This document shows, in pieces, positions 1 to 11,775 of a stretch of DNA of 64,000 nt. The first letter of the stretch is position 1. Every line of letters starts with the position of its first letter. A model generated the notes under the pieces. It was not told the DNA's origin and did not search any database. It saw only the letters and a program-made list of their open reading frames with translations. The stretch spans positions 62,001 through 126,000 of the forward strand of contig JAISJP010000007.1 of the NCBI GenBank assembly GCA_031261455.1, given 5' to 3'. The translations under genes were made by a program, and so were the position numbers. The DNA is from Propionibacteriaceae bacterium (GTDB taxonomy: Bacteria > Actinomycetota > Actinomycetes > Propionibacteriales > Propionibacteriaceae).

Positions 1-1121
<1,121 letters not shown>

Positions 1122-1384
1122 ACCTCAATTCTGCCTTGCGAGACTGGTTGAATCATCATTTCTTGTGTGATGGTTGAATTTGACACAAAAATCCACACTT
1201 GCGGACACAGCTTCCCAAGGTCGCACGCGAACCTATAGACTTTGGCAATAATCCGACAAAAGGCTTCTGCCCCAAGTCAACACCGAGCGTGACCACGTGT
1301 TACACGGTCGAAACGTCATCATGGCAAGCTGAGTAGTGGTAGCAGCGTTGCAATTTGTGGGAGCAAAAGGAGGGGGAGCAAAAG

Positions 1385-2146
1385 TTGAGCACAGAGATTC
1401 AAGATGCGAGTGACACTGTCGTTGAGCTGATCGACGTCCAGAAACACTTCGGCGAACTGCATGTCCTGAAGGACATCAACCTGAGCGTTGCGCGGGGCGA
1501 AGTAGTGGTGGTCATTGGCCCATCTGGCTCCGGCAAGTCCACACTGTGCCGCACCATCAATCGCCTTGAGCCCATCGACTCCGGTCAGATTTTGGTGGGC
1601 GGCCAGGCGCTCCCGGCGGAGGGTAAGCAGTTGGCTATGCTCCGTGCCGAGGTGGGCATGGTGTTCCAGTCTTTCAATCTGTTTGCTCACAAAACCATCC
1701 TTGACAACGTGACGCTTGGCCCGATAAAGGTGCGCAAGACGCCCACGGAACAGGCCCGCGCGGAAGCCTTCGAACTGCTCGACCGGGTGGGAATTCGCAA
1801 TCAGGCAGACAAGCTGCCTGCCCAGCTCTCCGGCGGTCAACAACAGCGTGCCGCCATTGCGCGCGCGCTCGCCATGCACCCCAAACTGATGCTCTTTGAC
1901 GAGCCAACCAGCGCCCTCGATCCCGAGATGATCAACGAGGTGCTTGACGTGATGACGGACCTCGCGCAGTCTGGCATGACGATGCTGGTAGTCACGCACG
2001 AGATGGGATTCGCCCGCCGCGTCGCCAACCGCCTCATCTTCATGAGCGACGGCGAGATTCTGGAGCGCGCCACACCTAACGAGTTCTTCACGAACCCGCA
2101 GACAGATAGAGCCAAGGACTTCTTGGCCAAGATTCTCCAGCACTGA
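1385..2146 (+). CDS. gluA: Glutamate/glutamine-type ABC importer, ATP-binding protein
   Basis: 253 aa from a TTG start chosen because AAGGAGGGGG at 1367-1376 lies 8 nt upstream; an in-frame TTG at 1355 has no such site. Walker A is GPSGSGKST (45-53), the Q-loop lies in [10 protein letters not shown], the ABC signature is LSGGQQQR (148-155), and Walker B is LMLFDEP (168-174) followed by the switch histidine in [11 protein letters not shown]. This is the PAAT polar amino acid family. It energises uptake by the permeases GluC and GluD with the lipoprotein GluB, all encoded downstream in order. The gene set matches corynebacterial gluABCD. Glutamate as substrate is inferred from homology. Confidence 0.92.
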   Translation: MSTEIQDASDTVVELIDVQKHFGELHVLKDINLSVARGEVVVVIGPSGSGKSTLCRTINRLEPIDSGQILVGGQALPAEGKQLAMLRAEVGMVFQSFNLFAHKTILDNVTLGPIKVRKTPTEQARAEAFELLDRVGIRNQADKLPAQLSGGQQQRAAIARALAMHPKLMLFDEPTSALDPEMINEVLDVMTDLAQSGMTMLVVTHEMGFARRVANRLIFMSDGEILERATPNEFFTNPQTDRAKDFLAKILQH

Positions 2147-2190
2147 GTCTTGTCACCTGTTGCCTGTGACTTTTGCGTCACACACAAGAC
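2147..2190. promoter_or_regulatory. Stem-loop between gluA and gluB
   Basis: GTCTTGT at 2147-2153 pairs with ACAAGAC at 2184-2190. Inside lies a perfect palindrome, TGTGAC-TTTTGC-GTCACA (2165-2182). It could stabilise the gluB message, partly terminate the gluA transcript, or bind a dimeric regulator. No T-run follows, so a simple intrinsic terminator is unlikely. Confidence 0.45.
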
Positions 2191-2271
2191 AAGAGACGAT
2201 AAGAAACTCACCGCTGGTAAGTCCCACCCGTGGGGCACAACACCAAAAAGAGAAAAAGGAAGGAATCAGCA

Positions 2272-3174
2272 ATGAACAAGAAGATCGCACTTGCTGTTTC
2301 GGCACTCGCGGCATTCGCGCTGGTTGGTACCAGCGCGTGTTCCTCGGATGATAAGGATCCGGCAACCTCGACGGCGGCTACGACCGCCACCACGGACGCC
2401 GCTCCCGCTTTGAAGGTTGTGGGCGCCCCGTTCACCACCGAATTGTACGGCGTCGGTTTGCCCCTTGACTCCTCGCTCTGCGAGCAGGTCAACACCGCAA
2501 TTGCCGACATGGTCGCCGACGGCACCTGGCTGGCCAAGCTGAATGGCCAGATGGAGGGCGTGCTCTACACGCCGAACCCCGAGACCAACCCCCCGAAGGA
2601 CTTCGAGGTCTGCGACAACAAGGCCGGCACGTTCACCACGGCTAGCTCCGACACGATCAAGATCGGCATCAAGTTCGATCAGCCGCACCTTGGCTTCAAG
2701 GAAGGCAGCACCTACACCGGTTTCGATGTTGACGTTGCCACCTACGTTGCTGGCAAGCTCGGCTTCACGCCCGACAAGATCGAGTGGGTCGAGGCCCCCT
2801 CGAAGTCCCGCGAGACGCTGCTTGAGAACCATCAGGTCGACATCATCTTCGCCACGTACTCCATCACGGATGCTCGCAAAGAGAAGGTCGAGTTTGCTGG
2901 TCCTTACTTCGTCGCCGGTCAGGATCTGCTGGTCCGTGGGGATGACGACCGCATCACCGGCCCGGAGAGCCTGAACGAGTCCGACTACAAGTTGTGCTCG
3001 GTCACCGGCTCCACCCCCGCTCAGAAGATCAAGGACACCTACGCTGCTGATGTCGAGTTGGTCGAGGTCACCGGCTACGGCGAGTGCATCACCGCTCTCA
3101 TCGCTGGTCGCGTTGACGCCGTCACCACGGATGACATCATCCTGGCCGGACTTGCTGCTGCAGGCGTTAGATAA
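2272..3174 (+). CDS. gluB: Glutamate-type ABC importer, substrate-binding lipoprotein, apparently circularly permuted
   Basis: 300 aa. ATG 2272 is chosen because MNKKIALAVSALAAFALVG is a signal sequence with lipobox TSAC (Cys23) and GGAAGGAA lies just upstream. Residues 24-46 are a Thr/Ala-rich linker. Residues 47-114 (LKVVGAPFTTELYGVGLPL...ADMVADGTWLAKL...ETNPPKDFEVC) match what is normally the C-terminal end of GluB-type proteins. Residues 129-300 match the normal N-terminal and central part (IKIGIKFDQPHLGF, GFDVDVATYVA, WVEAPSKSRETLL, FAGPYFVAGQDLLV, GSTPAQKIKD, VDAVTTDDIILAG), and the protein stops there. The segment order is therefore swapped while the signal peptide stays first. The frame is intact and the total length is normal, so this looks like a working permuted protein rather than debris. 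Confidence 0.88.
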   Translation: MNKKIALAVSALAAFALVGTSACSSDDKDPATSTAATTATTDAAPALKVVGAPFTTELYGVGLPLDSSLCEQVNTAIADMVADGTWLAKLNGQMEGVLYTPNPETNPPKDFEVCDNKAGTFTTASSDTIKIGIKFDQPHLGFKEGSTYTGFDVDVATYVAGKLGFTPDKIEWVEAPSKSRETLLENHQVDIIFATYSITDARKEKVEFAGPYFVAGQDLLVRGDDDRITGPESLNESDYKLCSVTGSTPAQKIKDTYAADVELVEVTGYGECITALIAGRVDAVTTDDIILAGLAAAGVR

Positions 3175-3308
3175 CATCTAGACCCCTACGTCGTAGGTCC
3201 TGGGTGGCCTCCCGGCAGCATCTCCCTTCGGAGAAGGCTGGGATGTCACTCAGGGCCGCGACTAGGCACTGAGCATAATTGTGTGGGTGCGAGTCCCCCC
3301 GTTGCTCA
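3168..3308 (+). other. Hairpin-rich structured stretch between gluB and gluC
   Basis: Starting at the gluB stop there is a chain of hairpins: TAGAT-aac-ATCTA (3168-3180), CCTAC-gtc-GTAGG (3185-3197), and a stem of CAGC/GCTG (3216-3240) enclosing TCTCC-cttc-GGAGA. TGAGCA (3270-3275) pairs with TGCTCA (3303-3308) around GGG-TGCGAGT-CCC, which resembles a tRNA T-arm. It may reduce permease expression relative to the binding protein, or be a relic of the event that permuted gluB. I could not match it to a known riboswitch or intron. Confidence 0.4.
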
Positions 3309-3350
3309 TGGGCCCAATAACGGGTAAACAAACAAGGAGAATTGGCTGAC

Positions 3351-4061
3351 GTGGAAACGCTGACGCAGTATTGGGAGTTCGTCACCCAGAAAAAGCCAGA
3401 CGGCACGTTGCTATACGACGTGCTCGGGGCCTTCTGGGTGAACATCCAACTGACCCTGTGGGCGGGCGCCGTAGCCATGGTGCTCGGCACCATCATCTTG
3501 GCGATGCGCATCTCGCCAATCGTCTCACTGCGTGCCGTCGCCACGTTCTTCACCAACATCTTCCGCGACATCCCCCTCACCGTCGTGATGCTCATCATGT
3601 GGCTAGTCATCTGGACGCAGCTTGGGGTGTCGTTTGGCGGCAAGATGTCCACCGACTTTTACATTCTGGCGATCATCGGGTTGGGTCTGTACCACGCATC
3701 GTTTATCGCCGAGGCGCTGCGCAGCGGCGTCAACACCGTGCCTCTCGGCCAAGCTGAGGCCGCCCGCGCTATTGGACTCACGTTTATGCAGTCCGCGCGG
3801 ATGATTGTTCTGCCTCAGGCTTTCCGCGGAGCCATCGCCCCCATCGGCAACACCATCATTGCTCTTATCAAAAACACCACGGTCGCCTCGGTGATGGGTG
3901 TGGCTACCGAAACGTCAGCAGTCATGTCCGGCATGATCGAGACCGGTGCCAACTTTGTACTGTTGATCTTCCTCACATTCGCGATTGGCTACGTGCTTAT
4001 CGTCATCCCAGTTGGCATGTTCTTCACTTGGGCCTCACGCATTTTGGCGGTGAAACGATGA
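3351..4061 (+). CDS. gluC: Glutamate-type ABC importer, permease subunit
   Basis: 236 aa from GTG 3351. AAGGAG at 3334-3339 lies 11 nt upstream of it but only 2 nt before the in-frame TTG at 3342, so the GTG is preferred. The protein is a BPD-transporter inner-membrane component with about five membrane helices. The EAA loop, EAARAIGLTFMQSARMIVLPQ, contacts the ATPase GluA. With GluD it should form the heterodimeric channel. Its stop overlaps the gluD start as ATGA, so translation is probably coupled. The structured stretch upstream separates it from gluB. Confidence 0.9.
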   Translation: METLTQYWEFVTQKKPDGTLLYDVLGAFWVNIQLTLWAGAVAMVLGTIILAMRISPIVSLRAVATFFTNIFRDIPLTVVMLIMWLVIWTQLGVSFGGKMSTDFYILAIIGLGLYHASFIAEALRSGVNTVPLGQAEAARAIGLTFMQSARMIVLPQAFRGAIAPIGNTIIALIKNTTVASVMGVATETSAVMSGMIETGANFVLLIFLTFAIGYVLIVIPVGMFFTWASRILAVKR

Positions 4062-5146
4062 CTCCAGAAGTTCCCTACACCACCGTTGCCGAGCAGGCTG
4101 TCCTTATCCCCCCGAGCCCTGAAGACACCCAGCGCGCGCCCAAGAAGCCGCGCCGCGCCCGTCGCGCTGAACACTCCGTGCTGTTCGACTCCCCCGGCCC
4201 GAAGACCAAGCGTGTCATCGCCATCGGCAATGTTGTCGGTGTGCTGCTGGTTGCTTGGGCAATCTACGCCATCGGCGCCAAGCTAGCCGAACCCAGCCTG
4301 ATCGCCAAGAAAGGCCAGCTCGACTGGGAGTTGTGGAAGATCAACTTTGAGTCAGACACCTGGACAGAGTTCTACCTTCCGGGACTGTGGAACACCATCA
4401 AGGCCGCCGTTGTCGCCATCTTTGGTGCAGTTGTATTCGGTCTGCTGTTCGGTGTCGGGCGGTTGGCCCAGTTGAAACCGGTCCGCTGGTTCTCCGATGT
4501 GATCGTCGAGTTCTTCCGCGCCGTGCCGGTGCTGCTTATGATGATCTTCCTGTGGACGTTCCTCGGCAGCATGCAGTTCCCGGAGCCGTCATTCTGGGCC
4601 GTGGTTATCGCCCTGACCGTCTACAACGGTTCGGTGGTGGCCGAACTGGTTCGTGCCGGCGTGCAGAACTTGCCTAACGGACAGCATGAGGCCGCCGACG
4701 CCATCGGACTCACCCGCATACAGGCGCTAGTCAACGTGTTGGTGCCGCAGGCGCTGCTGGCCATGTTGCCCGCCATCATCGCGCAGTTGGTGGTGGCGTT
4801 GAAGGACTCGGCGCTGGGCGTTGCCATCTCGTACTTCGACCTGCTGCGCGCGGCTCAGGTGCGCGGCACTCCATACAATGCGCTGCAGACGCTCACGGTG
4901 GCGGCAGTGGTCTTCATCGTCATCAACTACCTGCTGGGTCGCTCCGGAGAATGGCTGGCCGGACGCATGAAGGGCCGCACCTCGCGTCTAGACGACAAGT
5001 TTGCGCAGGAGATCCCGATCAACGTGTCTGCGCTCTCCGCCTCCGCCATGTTGGAGCCGGTAGACCAAGACGGATACAACGAGCAGAACCTGCGCGCCGA
5101 ACCTGGCTGGCTGGACGACGACATGTTTGAGTCCAAGAAGCCGTAA
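4058..5146 (+). CDS. gluD: Glutamate-type ABC importer, second permease subunit
   Basis: 362 aa from ATG 4058, overlapping the gluC stop by 4 nt. About 55 residues of Pro/Arg-rich cytoplasmic tail precede the first membrane helix. The BPD permease core follows, with EAADAIGLTRIQALVNVLVPQ as the EAA motif. After the last helix there is a hydrophilic C-terminal extension of roughly 60 residues (from GRMKGRTSRLDD), longer than GluC and typical of actinobacterial GluD proteins. It is the last gene of gluABCD. Confidence 0.9.
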   Translation: MTPEVPYTTVAEQAVLIPPSPEDTQRAPKKPRRARRAEHSVLFDSPGPKTKRVIAIGNVVGVLLVAWAIYAIGAKLAEPSLIAKKGQLDWELWKINFESDTWTEFYLPGLWNTIKAAVVAIFGAVVFGLLFGVGRLAQLKPVRWFSDVIVEFFRAVPVLLMMIFLWTFLGSMQFPEPSFWAVVIALTVYNGSVVAELVRAGVQNLPNGQHEAADAIGLTRIQALVNVLVPQALLAMLPAIIAQLVVALKDSALGVAISYFDLLRAAQVRGTPYNALQTLTVAAVVFIVINYLLGRSGEWLAGRMKGRTSRLDDKFAQEIPINVSALSASAMLEPVDQDGYNEQNLRAEPGWLDDDMFESKKP

Positions 5147-5196
5147 GCTCCCCGTAGGCCGTTGCACATCCCGCAGGTGCTTGGCTGCGACTCGCC

Positions 5197-5228
5197 CGTC
5201 ATCCTGCGAGCGAGTCGCAGGATCCATG
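5197..5228. repeat. Short dispersed palindromic repeat, copy 1
   Basis: ATCCTGCGA (5201-5209) and TCGCAGGAT (5215-5223) form a 9-bp stem with a 5-nt loop. Flanking bases CGTC and CCATG are shared with a second copy at 37357-37387, and a weaker third copy lies at 58669-58700. It sits just after gluD and may also act as its transcription end, although no T-run follows. Confidence 0.6.
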
Positions 5229-5277
5229 CTCGGCTCTCCTCAGTGCCGTGACCTGGTGGTCGCGTATTCTTAAAGCT

Positions 5278-5745
5278 ATGCACATTCACGCCGAGCATCA
5301 CTACGATGCCCAACCGGACACCACCTACGCCATGCTGACCGATCCTCAGTTCTTGGAGTCCCTGCTGACGCGCGCGGGAGCGCTCTCGCACACGGTGAGC
5401 GTGTCCGACGGACGAACAAGCGCTATGGCTCGCGTGGCTTCCCCAGCGCAGGCCAAGAAGTTCACCGGTGATTCCATCGCGTTCACACTCGTCATCGACT
5501 GGCGGGCTGACGCTCAGGGATATTCTGGCCCGATAAGTGTAGATGTGGACGGTCTTCCTGCCCGGCTGAGCGGCACTGCGTCTATTCGTGGGGCTGAGGT
5601 TGGCACCACGGTCACCTACGACGGAGACTTCACGATTCGTATCCCGTTCGTTGGCAGCAAGCTGGAGGCTACCGCCGCACCGCATCTGTTGAAGGTGATC
5701 GACGCGCAGCAGCCGCTCGGTACCCAATGGCTTGCTGAGCACTAA
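5278..5745 (+). CDS. DUF2505 family protein
   Basis: 155 aa. The ATG at 5278 is the first codon of the conserved domain. The start MHIHAEHHYDAQPDTTYAML and the later DVDGLPARLSGTASI and GDFTIRIPFVGSKLE match the actinobacterial DUF2505 family, which resembles START/SRPBCC lipid-binding folds. There is no signal peptide or membrane helix. Function is unknown; a hydrophobic ligand is only inferred from the fold class. It is a single gene facing the DUF6912-like gene, with a hairpin between them. Confidence 0.75.
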   Translation: MHIHAEHHYDAQPDTTYAMLTDPQFLESLLTRAGALSHTVSVSDGRTSAMARVASPAQAKKFTGDSIAFTLVIDWRADAQGYSGPISVDVDGLPARLSGTASIRGAEVGTTVTYDGDFTIRIPFVGSKLEATAAPHLLKVIDAQQPLGTQWLAEH

Positions 5746-5772
5746 GCGCTCTGCGGCAAACGCTCTCTGGAC

Positions 5773-5794
5773 TGTCGGGGACTGTAGTCCGACA
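5773..5794. terminator. Possible bidirectional terminator hairpin
   Basis: TGTC (5773-5776) pairs with GACA (5791-5794) and GGACT with AGTCC around a GT loop, with a two-base bulge. It lies between two convergent genes. No clear T-run, so confidence is low. Confidence 0.35.
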
Positions 5795-5869
5795 GGTGCG
5801 TCCAGGTCCGAGTACAAGTGCCAGTCGCTAGGTTGTTGCCCGGCTCCGACCCTGCGGGATCATCTGTCC

Positions 5870-6340
5870 TTAAAGGGTGCCCAGTTCTGAGCAGTCATGC
5901 CAGAGCAGCGTATCTTCTTCGAGCAGCAATGCCACTTCGGGAGTATCCCAAGCATCATCGACGCTGAGTCCACTCGCGGCTGTCGCAGCGGCGGCCACTA
6001 GGCCAGCAGGAGCGTCGTCCACGAAGAACGCACTCACCCATTCGGGCTTCAGCTCTTTGAGGATGACTCCCCCATTGTCGGCCTCCGATTCGTCCACCGC
6101 AGTGACGCTGCGGGGCACTTCGCAGGTGAGCACGATGGGGCGTTCGGAGCGGGACAGTCCGGCCACTTCAGCCACCAAGAGCGCGGCGTGTTCAGCTTCT
6201 TCGCTGCCAACAGCCAGCTCAAATGTGGCAGCCAGTGCCTCGTTGGCGCAGAATCCGACCAGAGGACCGGGGATGACGTTGCCAGAGGAGATCGTTTTGG
6301 CCTGCTCTGCGCTCACCGGCACAAAGTTCAACTCTTGCAT
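5870..6340 (-). CDS. DUF6912-like conserved protein
   Basis: 156 aa from ATG 6338-6340, with GAGGGA a few bases upstream in the correct spacing; longer in-frame starts would add an unrelated tail overlapping the neighbouring gene. The start MQELNFVPVSAEQAKTISSG, the GFCANEALAATF block and the central EEAEHAALLVAEVAGL fit a small actinobacterial family annotated DUF6912. The C-terminus is acidic (LLLEEDTLLWHDCSELGTL). No catalytic motif, signal or membrane segment is visible. Function is unknown. It is divergent from the Rv3235-like gene, as often seen near secA in Actinomycetota. Confidence 0.6.
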   Translation of the reverse strand: MQELNFVPVSAEQAKTISSGNVIPGPLVGFCANEALAATFELAVGSEEAEHAALLVAEVAGLSRSERPIVLTCEVPRSVTAVDESEADNGGVILKELKPEWVSAFFVDDAPAGLVAAAATAASGLSVDDAWDTPEVALLLEEDTLLWHDCSELGTL

Positions 6341-6452
6341 TTTCGCTCCCTCTTGTTGCCTCGTCCTTGACTCATGGTACCCGCCCAAAGAGTTATCCAC
6401 AGATTTTGCCGGGCACGGGTCTTTTTGGTTTGCCAGATGCCAAGGTTGAAGT

Positions 6453-6926
6453 ATGAGCGAAATCACCTGGAGCTTTAATGAACAATCACTCGGCGAGGAA
6501 ACGCGCGAGTGCTGCCCTGATCCTGGAGAGTTCACTTGGGACAACGTCTCGGGCACAGAGATGTTGCTGTCCAATGTTGACAGAGCAGACAGCGCAGAGG
6601 ATCACCAACGGCTGGTCAACGCGGCCGCCCAAGTGTTGCTTGAGGGCCTGAGTGGCCGACGCCCCTTCGCCCAAGTGTCCGGGTGGCTTCCGCCGCGAAC
6701 AGTCACCCGGCTGCAACTGTTGGCGAATAACGGCACTTGGTCCAACGCCAAGATTCAGCGAACGATGGGCATGGAGACCACTCCAGGCACCATTCAGGCT
6801 GTGGTGCTGATCAACAACGCCGCACGTATCACTGCCGCGACACTGCGCCTGCGCGCAGATAAGACCGGATGGCGCTGCGAACGCGCCCACCTAGTCTGGG
6901 CAGGTTCATACCTTGGGGTGGGTTAG
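6453..6926 (+). CDS. Rv3235-family protein
   Basis: 157 aa from ATG 6453. After an acidic N-terminal 45 residues comes the block RLVNAAAQVLLEGLSGRRPFAQVSGWLPPRTVTRLQLL, followed by RITAATLRLRADKTGWRCERAHLVW, which is characteristic of the Rv3235 family. In many Actinomycetota a member of this family lies next to secA, as here. Function is not established. It is convergent with secA. No membrane segments are seen. Confidence 0.7.
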   Translation: MSEITWSFNEQSLGEETRECCPDPGEFTWDNVSGTEMLLSNVDRADSAEDHQRLVNAAAQVLLEGLSGRRPFAQVSGWLPPRTVTRLQLLANNGTWSNAKIQRTMGMETTPGTIQAVVLINNAARITAATLRLRADKTGWRCERAHLVWAGSYLGVG

Positions 6927-7020
6927 GCGCACCTTGCCTCCACAAGCCAGGCGCCCGAGTCGGGCTGCTGTGGGCATGCTTATACCTCGGAGTTGGTGAG
7001 GCCAAACGAGCCAACCAGTT

Positions 7021-9900
<2,880 letters not shown>

Positions 9901-9933
9901 GAAACTTGGCCTTTCCCAAAGAAAGCGGTCACA

Positions 9934-9961
9934 CTAATACGGATCAAGTTTACCCGCACAA
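9934..9961 (-). promoter_or_regulatory. Possible secA promoter
   Basis: On the minus strand TTGTGC (9956-9961) and TATTAG (9934-9939) are 16 nt apart, with the -10 element about 34 nt before the secA ATG. This is a visual match only. Confidence 0.35.
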
Positions 9962-10172
9962 GTGTTATTGAGCCTACTGGCCGACAACTAATGCTCCACG
10001 ATGGACCCACGGACCTCAAGTTACGCCGCTGGGCAAGTCCGCTGCACCGAGCGCATCGGTCTTACATCCCACCACCGGGATACAACTGTCCGTCAGCGCT
10101 TCACGCCACTTGCACATGCCTCACAGTGGTTCGACAGCAGAACTACTTGATGATCCTAGGTCTGCCAGCATT

Positions 10173-10802
10173 TCAGGAGACTTGCAGGTGAATCACGCCG
10201 TAGTTGTAGGCGTGACGCCGGTAGACCACGCTGGGCGCAGACGTTGCTGCATCCACGTAGAGGAAGAAGTCGTGTCCGACCAACTCCATCTCGTCCAATG
10301 CCTGCGCCAGCGTCAGCGGCGGCGAAGTGAACTCCTTCTCGCGAACCACGAGTGGGCCATCCCCTTCAACCTCGATGCCTGCAATGTTGCGCAACTTTGG
10401 CTCTTCCGGCTCGCTTGCCCCGCTGGCGGGCGGTGCGGCGGGCGCGAAGGACGCCTCAGTGAGCGCCACATCGGCGAACTCTTGGATGCGAAGCTGACCA
10501 CGCCTCGATTTGCGGCGATCGGCCGCCTTGCGCAACTGGGCCTTCAACTTCTCGAAAGCCACATCGAATGCCGCCTGCTTTTCAGCTGCGGTGCCGCTCG
10601 CCAGAACTACTGGACCCTTGCTCCGCAGAGTGATCTCAACCTTGACTCCTTTGTCGGAGCCGGTCTCGATGGCGGTGAACTCCACGTCGGCACGAATGAT
10701 GTGGCCGCCGAGCTTAGTGGCGGTCTCGTCGATCTGCTTGATGACGCGATCTTTGAGTTCCTCGTTGATGCTGCAATGCCTGCCGGATACGTTTACATCC
10801 AT
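10173..10802 (-). CDS. hpf: Ribosome hibernation promoting factor, long form
   Basis: 209 aa, the size of the long HPF/RaiA form. The N-terminal S30AE domain (about residues 1-105: MDVNVSGRHCSINEELKDRV...KVEITLRSKGPVVLASGTA) binds the 30S decoding region. A variable Ala/Pro-rich linker follows. The C-terminal domain (FTSPPLTLAQALDEMELVGHDFFLYVDAAT...VVYRRHAYNYGVIHLQ) mediates 100S dimerisation. It silences and protects ribosomes in slow growth. The ATG at 10802 begins the domain. It lies between comF and secA; the 272 nt before secA leave room for a separate secA promoter. Confidence 0.93.
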   Translation of the reverse strand: MDVNVSGRHCSINEELKDRVIKQIDETATKLGGHIIRADVEFTAIETGSDKGVKVEITLRSKGPVVLASGTAAEKQAAFDVAFEKLKAQLRKAADRRKSRRGQLRIQEFADVALTEASFAPAAPPASGASEPEEPKLRNIAGIEVEGDGPLVVREKEFTSPPLTLAQALDEMELVGHDFFLYVDAATSAPSVVYRRHAYNYGVIHLQVS

Positions 10803-10994
10803 ACCTCAAGGCTACCCGTCAACAGGTCCGCGCACCGGAGAAAGCTAGTGAAACTCCAAATTGATTGAACCCATACATCGACCCATACATCGACGCGTCT
10901 GACCCAAACACGGGCATCGAAGCACTACAACAAGCAAAGCGGACAGGACCAACACCAGAGGGCATCGCACGACACAGACACTCTCACCGGTTGG

Positions 10995-11660
10995 TCACGA
11001 ACGTGATGTCTGCGGGGCGAGCACGTGGGCAATTGTCGCGGCGTAGCAAACCTCGTGTCCCGCGGCCAGCAGAGCACGACGCGCTTCCGCAAGACTCGCG
11101 CCAGTTGTGGTCACGTCATCGACCAGCACAACGCGTCGTCGTCCAGGGGAGGCACGCATGGTCGCTCGGGTCAGCAACTTTCTTTGCGTGGCACTCAATC
11201 CGACATGCTCCACCGCACGCACGTAACGCAACAACCCAACGCTCGCCACTCCGGAGCGTTTCGCAACCCACCGGGCAAGGGAGCCCATGTGGTCAAAACC
11301 GCGTTGCCGCACCGCATTTGGACTCGACGGCACGGGAACAATGACGCAGTCTGGTGGAGGGCGACCCAGAGCGGACAGCAACAGTTCGCCGAGCGTGGCA
11401 GTTAGTTGCCAAGCTTCGCGATCCTTGTAAGCGATGACAAAACCGCTTGTCGGTGCGTCATACTGGCAGGCGGCGTACACGGGAACCCCTACCGTCAGCG
11501 ACTGCGACACCACCTCTGGGTGAGGGAGCATCGCGACAATACACTGCGGGCAGGGGCTGCGTCCAGGCACGCCACACCCGTGACAGCTTGCACCCAGCAA
11601 CAGGTCTAGGCCTGCGTCCCACAGCCATCCCACACGGTCACCCAAGTGAACAGTCTTCAT
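10995..11660 (-). CDS. comF: ComF family phosphoribosyltransferase-like protein
   Basis: 221 aa. An N-terminal zinc-ribbon pair, CHGCG (about residues 26-30) and CPQC (37-40), is followed by the ComF block YKDREAWQLTATLGELLLSAL. The type I PRTase signature RRVVLVDDVTTTGASLAEA sits near residue 176-194. ComF proteins support DNA uptake in competent bacteria; in Actinomycetota the role is unproven. No other competence genes are in the window. The start MKTVHLGDRVGWLWDAGLDLL is the usual family start. In related genomes lpqB sits between mtrB and this gene; here there are only 115 nt. Confidence 0.88.
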   Translation of the reverse strand: MKTVHLGDRVGWLWDAGLDLLLGASCHGCGVPGRSPCPQCIVAMLPHPEVVSQSLTVGVPVYAACQYDAPTSGFVIAYKDREAWQLTATLGELLLSALGRPPPDCVIVPVPSSPNAVRQRGFDHMGSLARWVAKRSGVASVGLLRYVRAVEHVGLSATQRKLLTRATMRASPGRRRVVLVDDVTTTGASLAEARRALLAAGHEVCYAATIAHVLAPQTSRS

Positions 11661-11775
11661 GCCTTAACTATGTGGAATCTTGCGCAGGTTGATCCGCCAA
11701 TCTGGCGGCCTGTGGATAACACGGTGCCGTGGAAAACTCTGTGCCATGTGCGTCTGCGAAACGCAAGACCGGCGT

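Noticed and set aside
2165..2182. GlxR/CRP binding site before gluB
   Set aside because: The half-sites TGTGA and TCACA are 8 bp apart instead of the usual 6, so it is reported only as a palindrome.
3168..3308. Group I or group II intron at the gluB stop
   Set aside because: No P/Q/R/S core, no domain V and no exon continuation downstream; the GTGCG and GACTAG resemblances are too short.
10870..10893. Tandem CCCATACATCGA repeat between hpf and comF
   Set aside because: Only two copies, no link to a gene feature; most likely slippage.
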